A stretch of 62,474 nucleotides of DNA from Candidatus Accumulibacter aalborgensis (lineage in GTDB: Bacteria > Pseudomonadota > Gammaproteobacteria > Burkholderiales > Rhodocyclaceae). Below the pieces are notes generated by a model that ran no database searches, was not told where the DNA came from, and worked only from the letters and a program-made list of their open reading frames with translations. Shown here one piece after another: positions 44,381 to 54,016 of the stretch. Within the stretch, counting starts at the first letter, position 1; every line of letters starts with the position of its first letter. Location of the stretch: NCBI RefSeq assembly GCF_900089955.1, contig NZ_FLQX01000120.1, forward strand, positions 1 through 62,474, given 5' to 3'. The translations under genes were made by a program, and so were the position numbers.

Positions 44381-46509
44381 GTCTGCTTGCCCTCGCTCAG
44401 TACCGCCAGCGACCGGCTCTCCAGAAACACCGTGTCGCCACCCTGGAAACGAGCGCCGGCCAGCAAGCCGCCCTCGACGTGAGTGTCAAGAACCCTGTGC
44501 CACTCGTCCCCCGGCCGCACTACCGGCAGACGGAAGTCGACGCCCTCGTGGTGGCCGTTGATCAGCAGCAGGAAATTGTCGTCGCGGATCGGGCGGCCCC
44601 GCCCGTCGTGGTCGTCCATTCCTTCGCCATCCAGATAAACGCCAAGACAACGCACGAAATCGTGGTCCCATTCGTCGTCGTCCATCTCCTTGCCGTCGGG
44701 CTTGAACCAATGCAGGTCCTTGACTTCCGACCCGCGGATCGCGCGACCCTGGAAGAACTTGCGGCGCCGGAAAACGGGATGCTCGCGGCGTAGCGCGATG
44801 ATGCGCTGTACGAAGGTCAGCAAATCGCGGTCGGCTGCCGAGAGATCCCAGTTTACCCAACTCATCTCGTTGTCCTGGCAATAGGCGTTGTTGTTGCCGT
44901 TCTGCGTGCGCCCCGTCTCATCGCCGGCCAGCAGCATCGGAACGCCCTGCGAGAAGAAGAGCGTGGCCAGCAGGTTGCGCTTCTGGCGCGCGCGCAGCTC
45001 GTTGATTTGCGCATCATCGGTCGGGCCTTCGGCGCCGCAATTCCAGGAGTTGTTATTGTCGGAACCGTCGCGGTTGTCTTCACCGTTGGCTTCGTTGTGC
45101 TTGTTGTTGTAGCTAACCAGGTCGTGCAGCGTGAAACCGTCGTGGGCAGTAATGAGGTTGATGCTGGCGTATGGCTTGCGGCCGCTGTGCTCGTAAAAAT
45201 CGCTGGAACCCGTCAGCCGGCGGGCAAAGTCGCCGATCAGGCCACCGTCGCCCTTCCAGTAAGCGCGCATGGTGTCACGGTAGCGGTCGTTCCATTCGGT
45301 CCAGCCGACGGGAAAGTTGCCCACCTGGTAACCGCCTTCACCAAGATCCCAGGGTTCGGCGATGAGCTTGACCTGCGACAGCACCGGATCCTGCAGCAGG
45401 ATGTCGAAGAAGGCGCCCAGTTTGCTCACTTCGTGGAGTTCGCGGGCCAGAGCCGAGGCCAGGTCGAAACGGAAGCCGTCGACGTGCATCTCCAGTACCC
45501 AGTAGCGCAGCGAGTCCATGATCAGTTGCAGCATCCGTGGCTGCTGCAGGTTCAGGGTGTTGCCGCAGCCCGTATAGTCCATGTAGTAGCGAGGATTGTC
45601 GCCGACCAGCCGGTAGTAGGTAGCGTTGTCGATGCCGCGAAGCGAGAGCGTTGGCCCGAGCTCGCTGCCTTCGGCGGTGTGATTGTAGACGACGTCGAGG
45701 ATGACCTCGATACCGTGCGAGTGAAAGACCTTGACCATCGTCTTGAATTCGCTGATCGAACCCGACGAACTGTAGCGGTGGTCCGGCGCGAAGAAACCGA
45801 TCGAGTTGTAGCCCCAGTAGTTGCTGAGCCCGTGCTCGACCAGGTGGCGGTCGATGACAAAGGCGTGGATCGGCAAGAGCTCGACCGAAGTGATTCCCAG
45901 GCGTTTGAGGTAGTCGATCACCGGCGCCGCGACCAGCCCGGCATAGGTGCCGCGCAAGGACGGCGGTACTTCCGGATGCTTCATCGTGAAGCCACGCACG
46001 TGCAGCTCATAGATGACCATGTCCGACCAGGGAATTCTCGGCGCTCGGTCGCCGCCCCAGGTGAAGGCCGGATCGATGACCCGGCATTTGGGCATTCCGC
46101 GGTGGTTGTCGCGGCTGTCGAAGGAGAGGTCCTGACGGGGGTCGCCGACGCGGTAGCCAAAGTGAGCGTCACTCCAGATCACCTGACCGACGATGTCCTT
46201 GGCGTAGGGTTCGATCAGCAGCTTGTGGGCGTTGAAGCGATGGCCACGCGCAGGGTCGTACGGGCCGTGCACACGATAGCCGTAGAGCAGGTCGGGGCGC
46301 GCCTCGGGCAGGTAGCAGTGCCAGATCAGATCGGTCTGTTCGCGCATTTCGATGCGCTGCACTTCGTGGCGTCCGCTGGCATCGAACAGGCAGAGTTCGA
46401 CGCGCTCGGCGTGTTCCGAGAAAAGTGCGAAGTTGACACCTTCGCCATCCCAGCTCGCGCCGCGTGGAGCAGGTGTGCCGGGCCAGATGGCGGTGAAGGG
46501 CAGATTCAT
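44377..46509 (-). CDS. glgX: Glycogen debranching enzyme (isoamylase type)
   Basis: A 710-residue GH13 debranching enzyme that cuts alpha-1,6 branches in glycogen or limit dextrins. N-terminal CBM48 (GVNFALFSEHAERVELCLFD) precedes the barrel with LDVVYNHTAEG, DGFRFDLASALARE (nucleophile), LIAEPWDLGEGGYQVGNFP (acid) and SYNNKHNEANGEDNRDG. GlgX provides linear chains for TreY and MalQ in the same operon. GGGGAA lies upstream of the ATG. The stop overlaps the treZ start. Confidence 0.94.
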   Translation of the reverse strand: MNLPFTAIWPGTPAPRGASWDGEGVNFALFSEHAERVELCLFDASGRHEVQRIEMREQTDLIWHCYLPEARPDLLYGYRVHGPYDPARGHRFNAHKLLIEPYAKDIVGQVIWSDAHFGYRVGDPRQDLSFDSRDNHRGMPKCRVIDPAFTWGGDRAPRIPWSDMVIYELHVRGFTMKHPEVPPSLRGTYAGLVAAPVIDYLKRLGITSVELLPIHAFVIDRHLVEHGLSNYWGYNSIGFFAPDHRYSSSGSISEFKTMVKVFHSHGIEVILDVVYNHTAEGSELGPTLSLRGIDNATYYRLVGDNPRYYMDYTGCGNTLNLQQPRMLQLIMDSLRYWVLEMHVDGFRFDLASALARELHEVSKLGAFFDILLQDPVLSQVKLIAEPWDLGEGGYQVGNFPVGWTEWNDRYRDTMRAYWKGDGGLIGDFARRLTGSSDFYEHSGRKPYASINLITAHDGFTLHDLVSYNNKHNEANGEDNRDGSDNNNSWNCGAEGPTDDAQINELRARQKRNLLATLFFSQGVPMLLAGDETGRTQNGNNNAYCQDNEMSWVNWDLSAADRDLLTFVQRIIALRREHPVFRRRKFFQGRAIRGSEVKDLHWFKPDGKEMDDDEWDHDFVRCLGVYLDGEGMDDHDGRGRPIRDDNFLLLINGHHEGVDFRLPVVRPGDEWHRVLDTHVEGGLLAGARFQGGDTVFLESRSLAVLSEGKQT

Positions 46510-46518
46510 GTCGTTCCC

Positions 46519-47742
46519 CTACGTAGCATAGCGGGTAACATCGGGTACGTATTGACGCTTGCCCAGCACCACCACACCGCCCTCGCTGACCACGTAGCGT
46601 TGGCGGTCTGCCGCGGCGTCGAAACCAACGCGCGTGTTCGGCGCGATCTCGTTGTAGCGGTCGACAATGGTGCGTCTCAGGCGTGCGCCCTTACGGATGA
46701 CTGCGTAGTCCATGACGATGCAGTCCTCGATCTCCACGTCCTCTTCGACGATCACCTCGCGTCGTAGAATCGAGTGGTCGATGCGCCCACCGTTGATCAG
46801 CGACCCGGCGCTGATCACGCTGTCCACGATCTCGCCCGCGATGATGCGTGGCGACGGCCCCTGGTAGGGACTGGAATTGATGAACCACTGTGGATTGAAG
46901 AGGTTGAAGCGCGGCTCGACGCCAAGCAGGTCGTAGTGGGCAGCATAGAAGGTGTCGATGGTGCCGACGTCGCGCCAATAGGCCTGCTCCTCGTAGTCGG
47001 CGACACCGGGAACGCGGTTGTCGGCAAAGTTGTAGGCAAACACGCGGTGAGTGCGAATCAGCCGCGGCAAGACGTGATGCCCGAAATCGTGTTCGCCGTT
47101 CTCGTTCGCTTCGCGCAAGGCGGTCAGCAGCACCTCGGTGTCGAACAGGTAGTTGCCCATGGAGGCGTAGGCGCGGCCCGGGTCGCCGGGCATTGGCGGG
47201 GGATTTTGCGGTTTTTCGAGGAAGCCGCGGATGCGACCTTGATCGTCGGCGTCAATAACGCCGAAGCCGGAGGCTTCGGCCAAGGGAACGGGAAGCGCAG
47301 CCACCGACGCGTCGGCTGAGTGCTGACGGTGGAAATCGATCATCTGCCGCACGTCCATGCGGTAGATGTGGTCCGCGCCAAAAACGGCAATCATGTCGGG
47401 TTTGTGGCGCTGAATGAGATTGATGTTCTGGAAAATGGCGTCGGATGTTCCCTGGAACCACTCCGGGCCCTCGCGCATCTGTGGGGGCACAATGGTGATG
47501 AACTGGCCGGCGACCCCGGGGGCTCGCGTCCAGGCCTTGTTGACGTGTTCGATCAGCGACTGCGACTTGTACTGCACCAGGATATAGATGGCTTGTATCC
47601 CGGAGTTGGTGAGACTGCTCAGCACAAAATCGGCGATCCGGTAGCGGCCGCCGAAGGGTACCGCAGGTTTCGACCGCTCTGCCGTCAGCGGATGCAGTCG
47701 CGAGCCCTGGCCACCGGCAAGGACCATAGCGAGAACTTTCAT
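46519..47742 (-). CDS. glgC: Glucose-1-phosphate adenylyltransferase
   Basis: A 407-residue ADP-glucose pyrophosphorylase. The N-terminal nucleotidyltransferase domain has MVLAGGQGSRLHPLTAERSKPA (pyrophosphate loop), FGADHIYRMDVRQM and GFGVIDADDQGRI; the C-terminal left-handed beta-helix shows DYAVIRKGARLR and IAPNTRVG. It makes ADP-glucose, the donor for glycogen synthase or for maltose-1-phosphate synthase. Neither glgA nor glgM is in the window. AGGAGG precedes the ATG. It lies 31 bp after treS-mak and nine bp before glgX. Confidence 0.94.
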   Translation of the reverse strand: MKVLAMVLAGGQGSRLHPLTAERSKPAVPFGGRYRIADFVLSSLTNSGIQAIYILVQYKSQSLIEHVNKAWTRAPGVAGQFITIVPPQMREGPEWFQGTSDAIFQNINLIQRHKPDMIAVFGADHIYRMDVRQMIDFHRQHSADASVAALPVPLAEASGFGVIDADDQGRIRGFLEKPQNPPPMPGDPGRAYASMGNYLFDTEVLLTALREANENGEHDFGHHVLPRLIRTHRVFAYNFADNRVPGVADYEEQAYWRDVGTIDTFYAAHYDLLGVEPRFNLFNPQWFINSSPYQGPSPRIIAGEIVDSVISAGSLINGGRIDHSILRREVIVEEDVEIEDCIVMDYAVIRKGARLRRTIVDRYNEIAPNTRVGFDAAADRQRYVVSEGGVVVLGKRQYVPDVTRYAT

Positions 47743-47773
47743 GTCTGGCCTCCTGTTGTTGTTTGCATCATGT

Positions 47774-50700
47774 TCAGGTCGCGTCCTGGCGACCCAAGGT
47801 TCTTAGCAGGCTGAATAGCGGGATCGACAGCCAGTCCGGCCGGTTGCCCATTTCGTAGCGCAACTCGTAGAGCACCTTGTCGATCAGGAAAAAGTCGATC
47901 AGCCGTTCCGCGGCGTCAGGCTCCGCAGGCCAGGCCGGACAACCTGGTATAGCCTTGCGGTACCCCGCGAGGAACGCTTCGCCCGCGCCGTTTTCCCAGT
48001 TCTCGACGAGAACGCCGACACGCTGGCGGTCGGCAGGACTTTCGGCGGTGGCGTGCCTGCACGCAACCGCCGCGGCATAGCTCAACGAACGCAGCATGCC
48101 GGCTACGTCACGCAGTGGCGAATGCTTGCGGCCGCGCTCGTCGAGCGAACGCGCTGGCTCGCCTTCGAAATCGGTGATCACGAAATCGTTGTCTACCCTC
48201 AGCACCTGGCCGAGGTGGTAATCGCCGTGATGACGCATCTTGAAGGCGGAAATTCCCGCCAGTGCCTGCGGCGAAATGCGGTCGAGCAGCGCTGGCCTAA
48301 GTGAGGAGATGCGGTTGCTGGCGATGCGCAAGTCGTCGGACAGGCTATCGCGGCGCCTTTCGAGTTCGTCGAGCGTCGCCACAGCCTCTGTCTGCAGCGC
48401 GCGCGCCCAACCGGCGAGATCCGCCGCTGTGATTGGCTCGGGTTCGAAAGCGGGGTCGCCGGTCGAGCGGCCGAACGCCTGATGCAGCTCCCCGGTGCGG
48501 CGGCCCAGCAACTGCATCAGGGTGAAGAAGTAGCTGTGGGGATTGGCGGCGAGAGCGTCGGAGCCAGCTTCGGGTTCGGCCAGGAAGCGCTCGAGGTAGT
48601 CCACGGCGAACGTCCAGCAGTCACCCTGATTTTCGACGTAGCCCTGGAGGAGCGCCAAGGTCATTACCTGTCCGTCGCCACGCCGGAAATAGATGGATCC
48701 GGCGAGCGGCGCGATGTGTTCGAATGGTGACTGCTCGGTCAGGAAGCGGCCCAGTTCGACTTCGGGGTTGCCTCCCGACTGGAGACGACGATAGCCTTTG
48801 AGGAACAACTGGTTGCCGAAGTACACCGCGGTATTGCTCTGCTCCACCGCCGGATGGCGCACCGGCGCCTCGATGCTGCCGGCGAGTCCGGCGAAGGCGG
48901 GGGTCGCGCGAAATTCGAGGCGGCCGCGGCCAAACGGAAGCGACAGGTTCTGGCCGATGCCGTCGACCAGGGCGCGGCAGAAGGCATCGTCACCGAAGGC
49001 TCCATAGAGGAGGCCGGTCCGGTCCTTTTGTCTCACTCGTGCCAGAGTCCATGCCGCCAGCGCTGTACGCTGTTCCTCGGCGGTTTCTTCGTCCCAACCA
49101 ATGGCCAGCGGCAGGAAGTAGAGTTGCGACGGCAGCCCGGCGCATTGCACCTCGACGACGGTGAGCAGCCAGCTACCCCTGGCGGTGTCCCACGCGGCCT
49201 GCTCCAGGAGCTTGACGCGATTGATCTGGTGGCCCTTGGCGGCGAACCAGCGTTTGGTCTCCAGATAGGGCACGAGCACCTTGCTCTGGAACTGTTCGCG
49301 AGTAGTCGCCGTGATCGCGCGGCGCACGGTGGTGGCGCTGGCCCGGCCTCCGGAAAAAGTGAGCCAACCCTCGGTGAGTACGAGCACCGGCAATTCCGGC
49401 CGTGCCAGGCGCTCCTCGTGCCAGAAGGGTACCTCGACGTTGGTCGCCAGGCGGAAGCAGTAGGTGCCGTGGCCAGCCAGGGTCAGCAGATAAGGCAGCT
49501 CGCCGATCGGCGGAAAGGCAGCGCGCCCGAGTAGTTCAACAGGTACCCGCGCCTTGAAGGCGGCCAGGTCGAGTTCAACGGGTTGGGCATTGCGCGACAG
49601 GTTCACGACGCAGAGCAAGGTCTCGTCCTCATACTCGCGGACGTAGGCGAGAATCTTGCGGTTGCCGGGTTCGAGAAACCTGATGCTGCCGCGGCCGAAG
49701 GCCTTGTAGCTCTTGCGCGCGGCGATCAGGCGCCTGGTCCAGTGCAGCAGCGACGACGGGTTGCGCGCCTGCGCTTCGACGTTGATCGCTTCGTAGCCGT
49801 AGATCGGGTCCATGTTGGGCGGCAGAAAGAGCCGCTGCGGGTCGGCTTTCGAAAAACCAGCGTTGCGGTCGGGGCTCCACTGCATCGGTGTGCGCACGCC
49901 GTTGCGGTCGCCGAGATAGATGTTGTCGCCCATGCCGATTTCGTCGCCGTAGTAGAGGACCGGCGACCCGGGCAGCGTCAGGATCAGGAAGGTTACCAGC
50001 TCGATCTTGTGGCGGTTGTTCTCCATCAGCGGAGCCAGGCGGCGGCGGATACCGACGTTCACCCGCATGCGCGGGTCGGCGGCGTACATCTGGTACATGT
50101 AGTCGCGTTCGCGCTGGGTGACCATTTCCAGCGTCAGTTCGTCGTGATTGCGCAGGAAGATCGCCCACTGGCAGGTATCGGGGATCTCCGGTGTCTGGTT
50201 CATTATCTCGATGATCGGATGGCGCTCCTCCTGCGCGACGGCCATGAAGATTCGCGGCATCACCGGGAAGTTGTACGCCATATGGCATTCGTCACCGTCG
50301 CCGAAGTACTCGCGCACGTCTTCAGGCCACTGGTTGGCCTCGGCCAGCAACATCCGATTCTGGTAGTGGGCGTCGATCACTGAACGCATCTGCTTGATCA
50401 CGTGGTGGGTCTCGGGCAGGTTCTCGTTGGCCGTTCCCTCGCGTACGCACAGGTAGGGGATGGCGTCCAGGCGCAGCCCATCGACGCCGAGGTCCAGCCA
50501 GAAGCGCATGATGCGGATCACGGCGCGTACTACCGCCGGATTGTTGTGGTTCAGGTCTGGCTGGTGCGAGAAGAAGCGATGCCAGTAGTAAGCGCCGGCG
50601 ACCTCGTCCCAGGCCCAGTTGGATTTCTCCGTATCGGTGAAGATGATCCGCGTTTCGGGAAACTTCTTGTCGGTGTCCGACCACAGGTAGAAGTCCCGTT

Positions 50701-51127
50701 TCGACGACCCGGCCGGTGCGCGGCGCGCCGCCTGAAACCAGGGATGCTGGTCGGAAGTATGGTTGATGACCAGTTCGGTGATCACCTTCAGTCCGCGCCT
50801 ATGCGCTTCTCGAATGAAGTTGCGAACGTCGGCGCGGGTACCATATTCGGGGTGGACGTTGTGATAGTCGGAAATGTCGTAGCCGTCGTCGCGGAACGGC
50901 GAGGGATAGAACGGCAGTAGCCACAGGGTGTTGACGCCGAGATCCTGCAAGTAGTCGAGCTTCTCGGTCAGTCCCCTGAAGTCGCCCATGCCGTCGCCGT
51001 TGCTATCGAAAAAGGCCTTGACGTGCAGCTCGTAGATGATCGCATCCTTGTACCAAAGCGGATCGCTTTGCCACTCGATGTCGGCCGACGGGGCGACTGT
51101 TGCGAAGCTGTTGTGGGTCTGCTGCAT
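47774..51127 (-). CDS. treS: Trehalose synthase-maltokinase fusion (TreS-Mak)
   Basis: A roughly 1117-residue fusion. Residues 1-560 are GH13 trehalose synthase interconverting trehalose and maltose: [49 protein letters not shown] (nucleophile), [12 protein letters not shown] (acid) and [12 protein letters not shown]. Residues about 700-1110 form maltokinase with an aminoglycoside-phosphotransferase-like site: [10 protein letters not shown] and [13 protein letters not shown]. It produces maltose-1-phosphate, the substrate of GlgE, which is not in this window. Start: GGAGG overlaps the ATG codons at 51139/51130/51127; spacing favours 51127. The upstream open frame is not protein-like. Confidence 0.92.
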   Translation of the reverse strand: MQQTHNSFATVAPSADIEWQSDPLWYKDAIIYELHVKAFFDSNGDGMGDFRGLTEKLDYLQDLGVNTLWLLPFYPSPFRDDGYDISDYHNVHPEYGTRADVRNFIREAHRRGLKVITELVINHTSDQHPWFQAARRAPAGSSKRDFYLWSDTDKKFPETRIIFTDTEKSNWAWDEVAGAYYWHRFFSHQPDLNHNNPAVVRAVIRIMRFWLDLGVDGLRLDAIPYLCVREGTANENLPETHHVIKQMRSVIDAHYQNRMLLAEANQWPEDVREYFGDGDECHMAYNFPVMPRIFMAVAQEERHPIIEIMNQTPEIPDTCQWAIFLRNHDELTLEMVTQRERDYMYQMYAADPRMRVNVGIRRRLAPLMENNRHKIELVTFLILTLPGSPVLYYGDEIGMGDNIYLGDRNGVRTPMQWSPDRNAGFSKADPQRLFLPPNMDPIYGYEAINVEAQARNPSSLLHWTRRLIAARKSYKAFGRGSIRFLEPGNRKILAYVREYEDETLLCVVNLSRNAQPVELDLAAFKARVPVELLGRAAFPPIGELPYLLTLAGHGTYCFRLATNVEVPFWHEERLARPELPVLVLTEGWLTFSGGRASATTVRRAITATTREQFQSKVLVPYLETKRWFAAKGHQINRVKLLEQAAWDTARGSWLLTVVEVQCAGLPSQLYFLPLAIGWDEETAEEQRTALAAWTLARVRQKDRTGLLYGAFGDDAFCRALVDGIGQNLSLPFGRGRLEFRATPAFAGLAGSIEAPVRHPAVEQSNTAVYFGNQLFLKGYRRLQSGGNPEVELGRFLTEQSPFEHIAPLAGSIYFRRGDGQVMTLALLQGYVENQGDCWTFAVDYLERFLAEPEAGSDALAANPHSYFFTLMQLLGRRTGELHQAFGRSTGDPAFEPEPITAADLAGWARALQTEAVATLDELERRRDSLSDDLRIASNRISSLRPALLDRISPQALAGISAFKMRHHGDYHLGQVLRVDNDFVITDFEGEPARSLDERGRKHSPLRDVAGMLRSLSYAAAVACRHATAESPADRQRVGVLVENWENGAGEAFLAGYRKAIPGCPAWPAEPDAAERLIDFFLIDKVLYELRYEMGNRPDWLSIPLFSLLRTLGRQDAT

Positions 51128-51152
51128 CATGGCCTCCATGGAAAGAAAATAC

Positions 51153-51181
51153 TTGCCTAACAGTTTTCTGGCTAATAGTAT
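51153..51181 (+). promoter_or_regulatory. Candidate promoter of the MarR gene in divergent region
   Basis: TTGCCT (51153-51158), 17 bp, TAGTAT (51176-51181) on the plus strand, 40 bp before the MarR GTG. A weaker minus-strand TTGTCA-19-TACTAT pair overlaps it for treS. The overlapping divergent promoters in an AT-rich gap would let the MarR-type protein repress both; no clean palindrome was seen. Confidence 0.4.
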
Positions 51182-51220
51182 TGCACAAATGTATTTAACT
51201 GACAACGGGGAGCTCGCCCG

Positions 51221-51745
51221 GTGAACAACCAAACTACCAAGCTGGCCGATTCTCAGGTGATGACTGGCGATGATCGCACCCGCCGCGCCGAGGTAAGCGC
51301 GGAAAATTCTGAAGCTGCCGACGAGACCTTTGGCCAGATTCTGCAACTTGTGCGGGTGGTTCAAAAAGGCATGCAAAGCATTGACGACAGTCATGGCCTG
51401 AGTGGCGCGCAGCTATTGGCATTATGGCAAATTTCGGCGCAGCCTGGCGTGCGCGTTGCGGAGCTGGCCAAGGCACTACACGTCAAACCTTCTACCGCCA
51501 GCAACCTCCTGGACAAACTCGAAGTTCGTCAGTTGGTTCGCCGCGAAAGGCACGGCGAGGACACGCGCGTTGTCTGTTTGCATCTGACTCAGGCGGGCCG
51601 CAAGCAGATGATGGACATCCCGGGCCCGCTGCATGGCCGCTTGCGTGGCGCATTGGCCAGCATGCCCGCCCCGCTCTTGGCAAACTTGCGCGCGGGCTTG
51701 GCGTCTTTGCTTGATCTCGTGAGTGACCGACCAGAGACGCCATGA
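51221..51745 (+). CDS. MarR-family transcriptional regulator
   Basis: A 174-residue winged-helix regulator: [17 protein letters not shown], then the recognition helix region [22 protein letters not shown] and wing [20 protein letters not shown]. The N-terminal 40 residues are extra and polar. Start is GTG at 51221 with GGGGAG upstream. It is divergent from treS and the glycogen/trehalose operon with a gap of about 90 bp, so control of that operon is likely but unproven; the ligand is unknown. Confidence 0.85.
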   Translation: MNNQTTKLADSQVMTGDDRTRRAEVSAENSEAADETFGQILQLVRVVQKGMQSIDDSHGLSGAQLLALWQISAQPGVRVAELAKALHVKPSTASNLLDKLEVRQLVRRERHGEDTRVVCLHLTQAGRKQMMDIPGPLHGRLRGALASMPAPLLANLRAGLASLLDLVSDRPETP

Positions 51746-51873
51746 CGAGGCGCAAGGCAAAGATTCACGAATCGTTTCTTGCCGGCTCGTCAGGTTGGCT
51801 TTGCCTTCGTCGGAACGGTCATTACTCGGCAGTCGTCAAATCGGGCTGCGACGTGGCCGAGGCGTGTTGAGTG

Positions 51874-53052
51874 TCAGCCCGCAGTTGATAACCTGTCCCA
51901 ACGTAGCCGACCAACGGTAGTCAGGCTCGATGAAATCAACACTACCAGCATGACGGCGCCATCAACGTAGGCAGGCAGACTCATCGCCTCCTTGGCGGGA
52001 AGAAAAAGCAGCACGGTGATCAGTCCGCGAGGGGCCAACCAGATGAGCCGATCGATCAGCTCAAGGCAGGCCAGCCGCAATATGACATAGCGACTGACAT
52101 AGATTACCAGCAGCACCACGCCAGCCGCCACCCAGGCTTCGATGGAAATCAAGGTCGACAGGTCGGTCCAGCAACCCAGCAGAATGAAGAAAAAGCCTCG
52201 CACGGCGAAGGTCAATTCCTTGGTAAGCAGCTTGAATTCGTCCAGGGTCGCTTCATAGCGGTCATCGAGCAGGTGCCTGAAAGGACGGAGCCGGGTGATC
52301 AGAGTCGGATTGTTGAGAGCGAGACCAAGCAGCACGATCATGATCAGGGGCGACAGGTGCAGTAGTTTTCCAGCCGCATAGAGACCGAACATCCCTGCCA
52401 GCAAGGGGATAAAGCGGATATGGCCGTCGATGCGCAACATGATCAAGGTCAGGCCGATGGCACACAGCACCGCCAGCACGAGAGAGATGATGCCACCGCC
52501 GGCCAGCGCAGTCAGGATGCCAATGGCCGAACCGTCGGAATGCAGCAGTGCGAAAAAAAACATGACGCCCAGGATGTCCGACACAGAGCTTTCGTAGAGT
52601 ACGAATTCGCGCCCGTGCTGCGGCAGAAAGCCGCTGCTGGGAATGGCGACGGCACTGCTGATCACGGCGAAGGGTACCGCCAGGATCGTGGCCTGGAATA
52701 TCGACAGCGGCAAGACAAAAGCAACAAGAGATGCAAACGCGGCAGTACAGACGACGAAACCTGCAGTGGCCATCACGAACGCACCAGCCGCGGCTCGCAG
52801 CCGCTCGCGGCGTAACTCGATGTCCAGCGCGCCCTCCAGAACGATGAGCACCAAGCCAACGGTACCGAGGACGGGGACCGCCTCGTCAATACCGGCAAGG
52901 GAGACATCGAGTGCCGCGAGCACCGGTTTGCCGATCAACCCGGTGGCGATCAGCACAACGACCGAGGGAACGCCTACGATACGACTCATCCGCTCCATGC
53001 CGAAGGCGAGCAGCAGGAATACGGAGGCAACGAAAATGGCTTGATAGGTCAT
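51874..53052 (-). CDS. Cation/proton antiporter (CPA family)
   Basis: A 392-residue membrane protein with 11-12 helices of the Na+/H+ exchanger fold. The N-terminus has LAFGMERMSRIVGVPSVVVLIATGLIGKP, and conserved core pieces are LGTVGLVLIVLEGALDIEL and FAVISSAVAIPSS. It lacks C-terminal TrkA domains. Ion specificity cannot be read. Start at 53052 is chosen by the membrane domain; only a weak GGAT lies upstream. The copied gspE-like fragment begins 14 bp before the ATG, so its original promoter may have been altered. Confidence 0.85.
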   Translation of the reverse strand: MTYQAIFVASVFLLLAFGMERMSRIVGVPSVVVLIATGLIGKPVLAALDVSLAGIDEAVPVLGTVGLVLIVLEGALDIELRRERLRAAAGAFVMATAGFVVCTAAFASLVAFVLPLSIFQATILAVPFAVISSAVAIPSSGFLPQHGREFVLYESSVSDILGVMFFFALLHSDGSAIGILTALAGGGIISLVLAVLCAIGLTLIMLRIDGHIRFIPLLAGMFGLYAAGKLLHLSPLIMIVLLGLALNNPTLITRLRPFRHLLDDRYEATLDEFKLLTKELTFAVRGFFFILLGCWTDLSTLISIEAWVAAGVVLLVIYVSRYVILRLACLELIDRLIWLAPRGLITVLLFLPAKEAMSLPAYVDGAVMLVVLISSSLTTVGRLRWDRLSTAG

Positions 53053-53399
53053 GAAATATCCGAATGATGCGGCTCGCGCCGCGACTTCCACTTCTGATCG
53101 GCGATGAGCAACAGGGGATGCGCGACCAGACACGACGATACCGAACGGCGGAAACACAAGAGGACAGAGAGAACCAAGATGATTGAGGAGGGTTCGGGAA
53201 CCCCGAAAACAGCGGATATGGGGAGCACGCTGGCCGTACCACCGAGATAGTCAAGCCCGCACATATTTTCCTCGACGACGATGACCACATGGTCTGGCTG
53301 TGGCAGCGCCCAAACTGATGCCGCGCTGGACGAGAGAGCCGCTCCTGCCAGAACGGCCCGCAAAAATACCTGAACCGAGGGTTTGCGCACGGCTTCCAT
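53049..53399 (-). pseudogene. Broken PEP-CTERM phosphoesterase-like gene with gspE-like tail
   Basis: An open frame of 116 residues with a strong AAGGAGA ribosome site. It contains a signal peptide (ending SAASVWA), the start of a phosphoesterase/acid-phosphatase-type domain (LPQPDHVVIVVEEN), then after about 20 residues a PEP-CTERM signal (VPEPSSIILVLSVLLCFRR). The catalytic domain is missing. After the sorting signal the frame runs into the copied gspE-like piece (LVAHPLLLIADQKWKSRREP) and stops at the antiporter start. I read this as a gene collapsed by internal deletion. It could still make a small secreted protein. Confidence 0.6.
53066..53131 (-). repeat. Copied 66-bp fragment of the gspE-like gene
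   Basis: 64 of 66 bases match 37116-37181 in the same strand orientation. The copy is in the original reading frame and fused in frame to the preceding PEP-CTERM remnant. No flanking inverted repeats or target duplication was recognised. Confidence 0.8.
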
Positions 53400-53524
53400 A
53401 TTTCTGTCTCCTTCCTGTTCATTCGCCTCTGAAGACACTACCTTATCTTGTCGCCTGACTTGGGTAAAGAACCTTGCCGTGAGAGCAGCCCTGGAGCTCG
53501 TTGGGGTTCGTTTCTCACCCCAGC

Positions 53525-54016
53525 CTACAGCCCAGTTGCCCGCCAGAGCGCGAGCTTCTTTTCGAAGGCCAGCGTGTAGGCCGGGCTGCTCGACGGCAGC
53601 ACCAGGGCCTCGTAGCCGTTCTGCGCAAACCAGGCGACGAACTTGCCGGCCGTCTGGCCATTGAAGCAGACGCGCGCGAGCTGCGGCGCTTCACTCCGCA
53701 GGCGGGAGAAATCATTGACCTGTGGCGCCTGAATCGCCGAGTCGAGCGCGCCCTGCCGCTGACACTGGCGATAGACATCCCACACGCCGATGCCATGGTG
53801 CAGCAGACAGCGCTGCTTTTCGGTGTAGTCGAGTTCAGCGAGGGGCTCACCGAGGAGTGCGCCGAGCAAGCGCCAGAACTGATTCTGGCGGTGCGCGTAG
53901 TACTGCTGCGCGGCGAGCGATGCCGGCGACGGGAAGCTGCCGAGAATCAGGGTGCTGACGCCGGCATCGAGAATCGGTGGCAGACCGAAAAGCAGCTCCG
54001 GCCTGCCACCGCTCAT
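53525..54016 (-). CDS. DNA-deoxyinosine (hypoxanthine) glycosylase
   Basis: A 163-residue member of the uracil-DNA-glycosylase superfamily of the deoxyinosine-glycosylase type, which starts repair of deaminated adenine. Motifs are LILGSFPSPASLAAQQYYAH (motif 1), NQFWRLLGALLG, HGIGVWDVYRQCQRQGALDSAI and VLPSSSPAY (motif 2). The ATG overlaps the htpG stop codon (TGATG), so translation is coupled to the heat-shock gene upstream. Confidence 0.87.
   Translation of the reverse strand: MSGGRPELLFGLPPILDAGVSTLILGSFPSPASLAAQQYYAHRQNQFWRLLGALLGEPLAELDYTEKQRCLLHHGIGVWDVYRQCQRQGALDSAIQAPQVNDFSRLRSEAPQLARVCFNGQTAGKFVAWFAQNGYEALVLPSSSPAYTLAFEKKLALWRATGL

Noticed and set aside
45007-46767. 586-residue plus-strand open frame
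   Set aside because: Antisense to glgX and the end of glgC; Val/Asp-rich composition typical of high-GC shadows.
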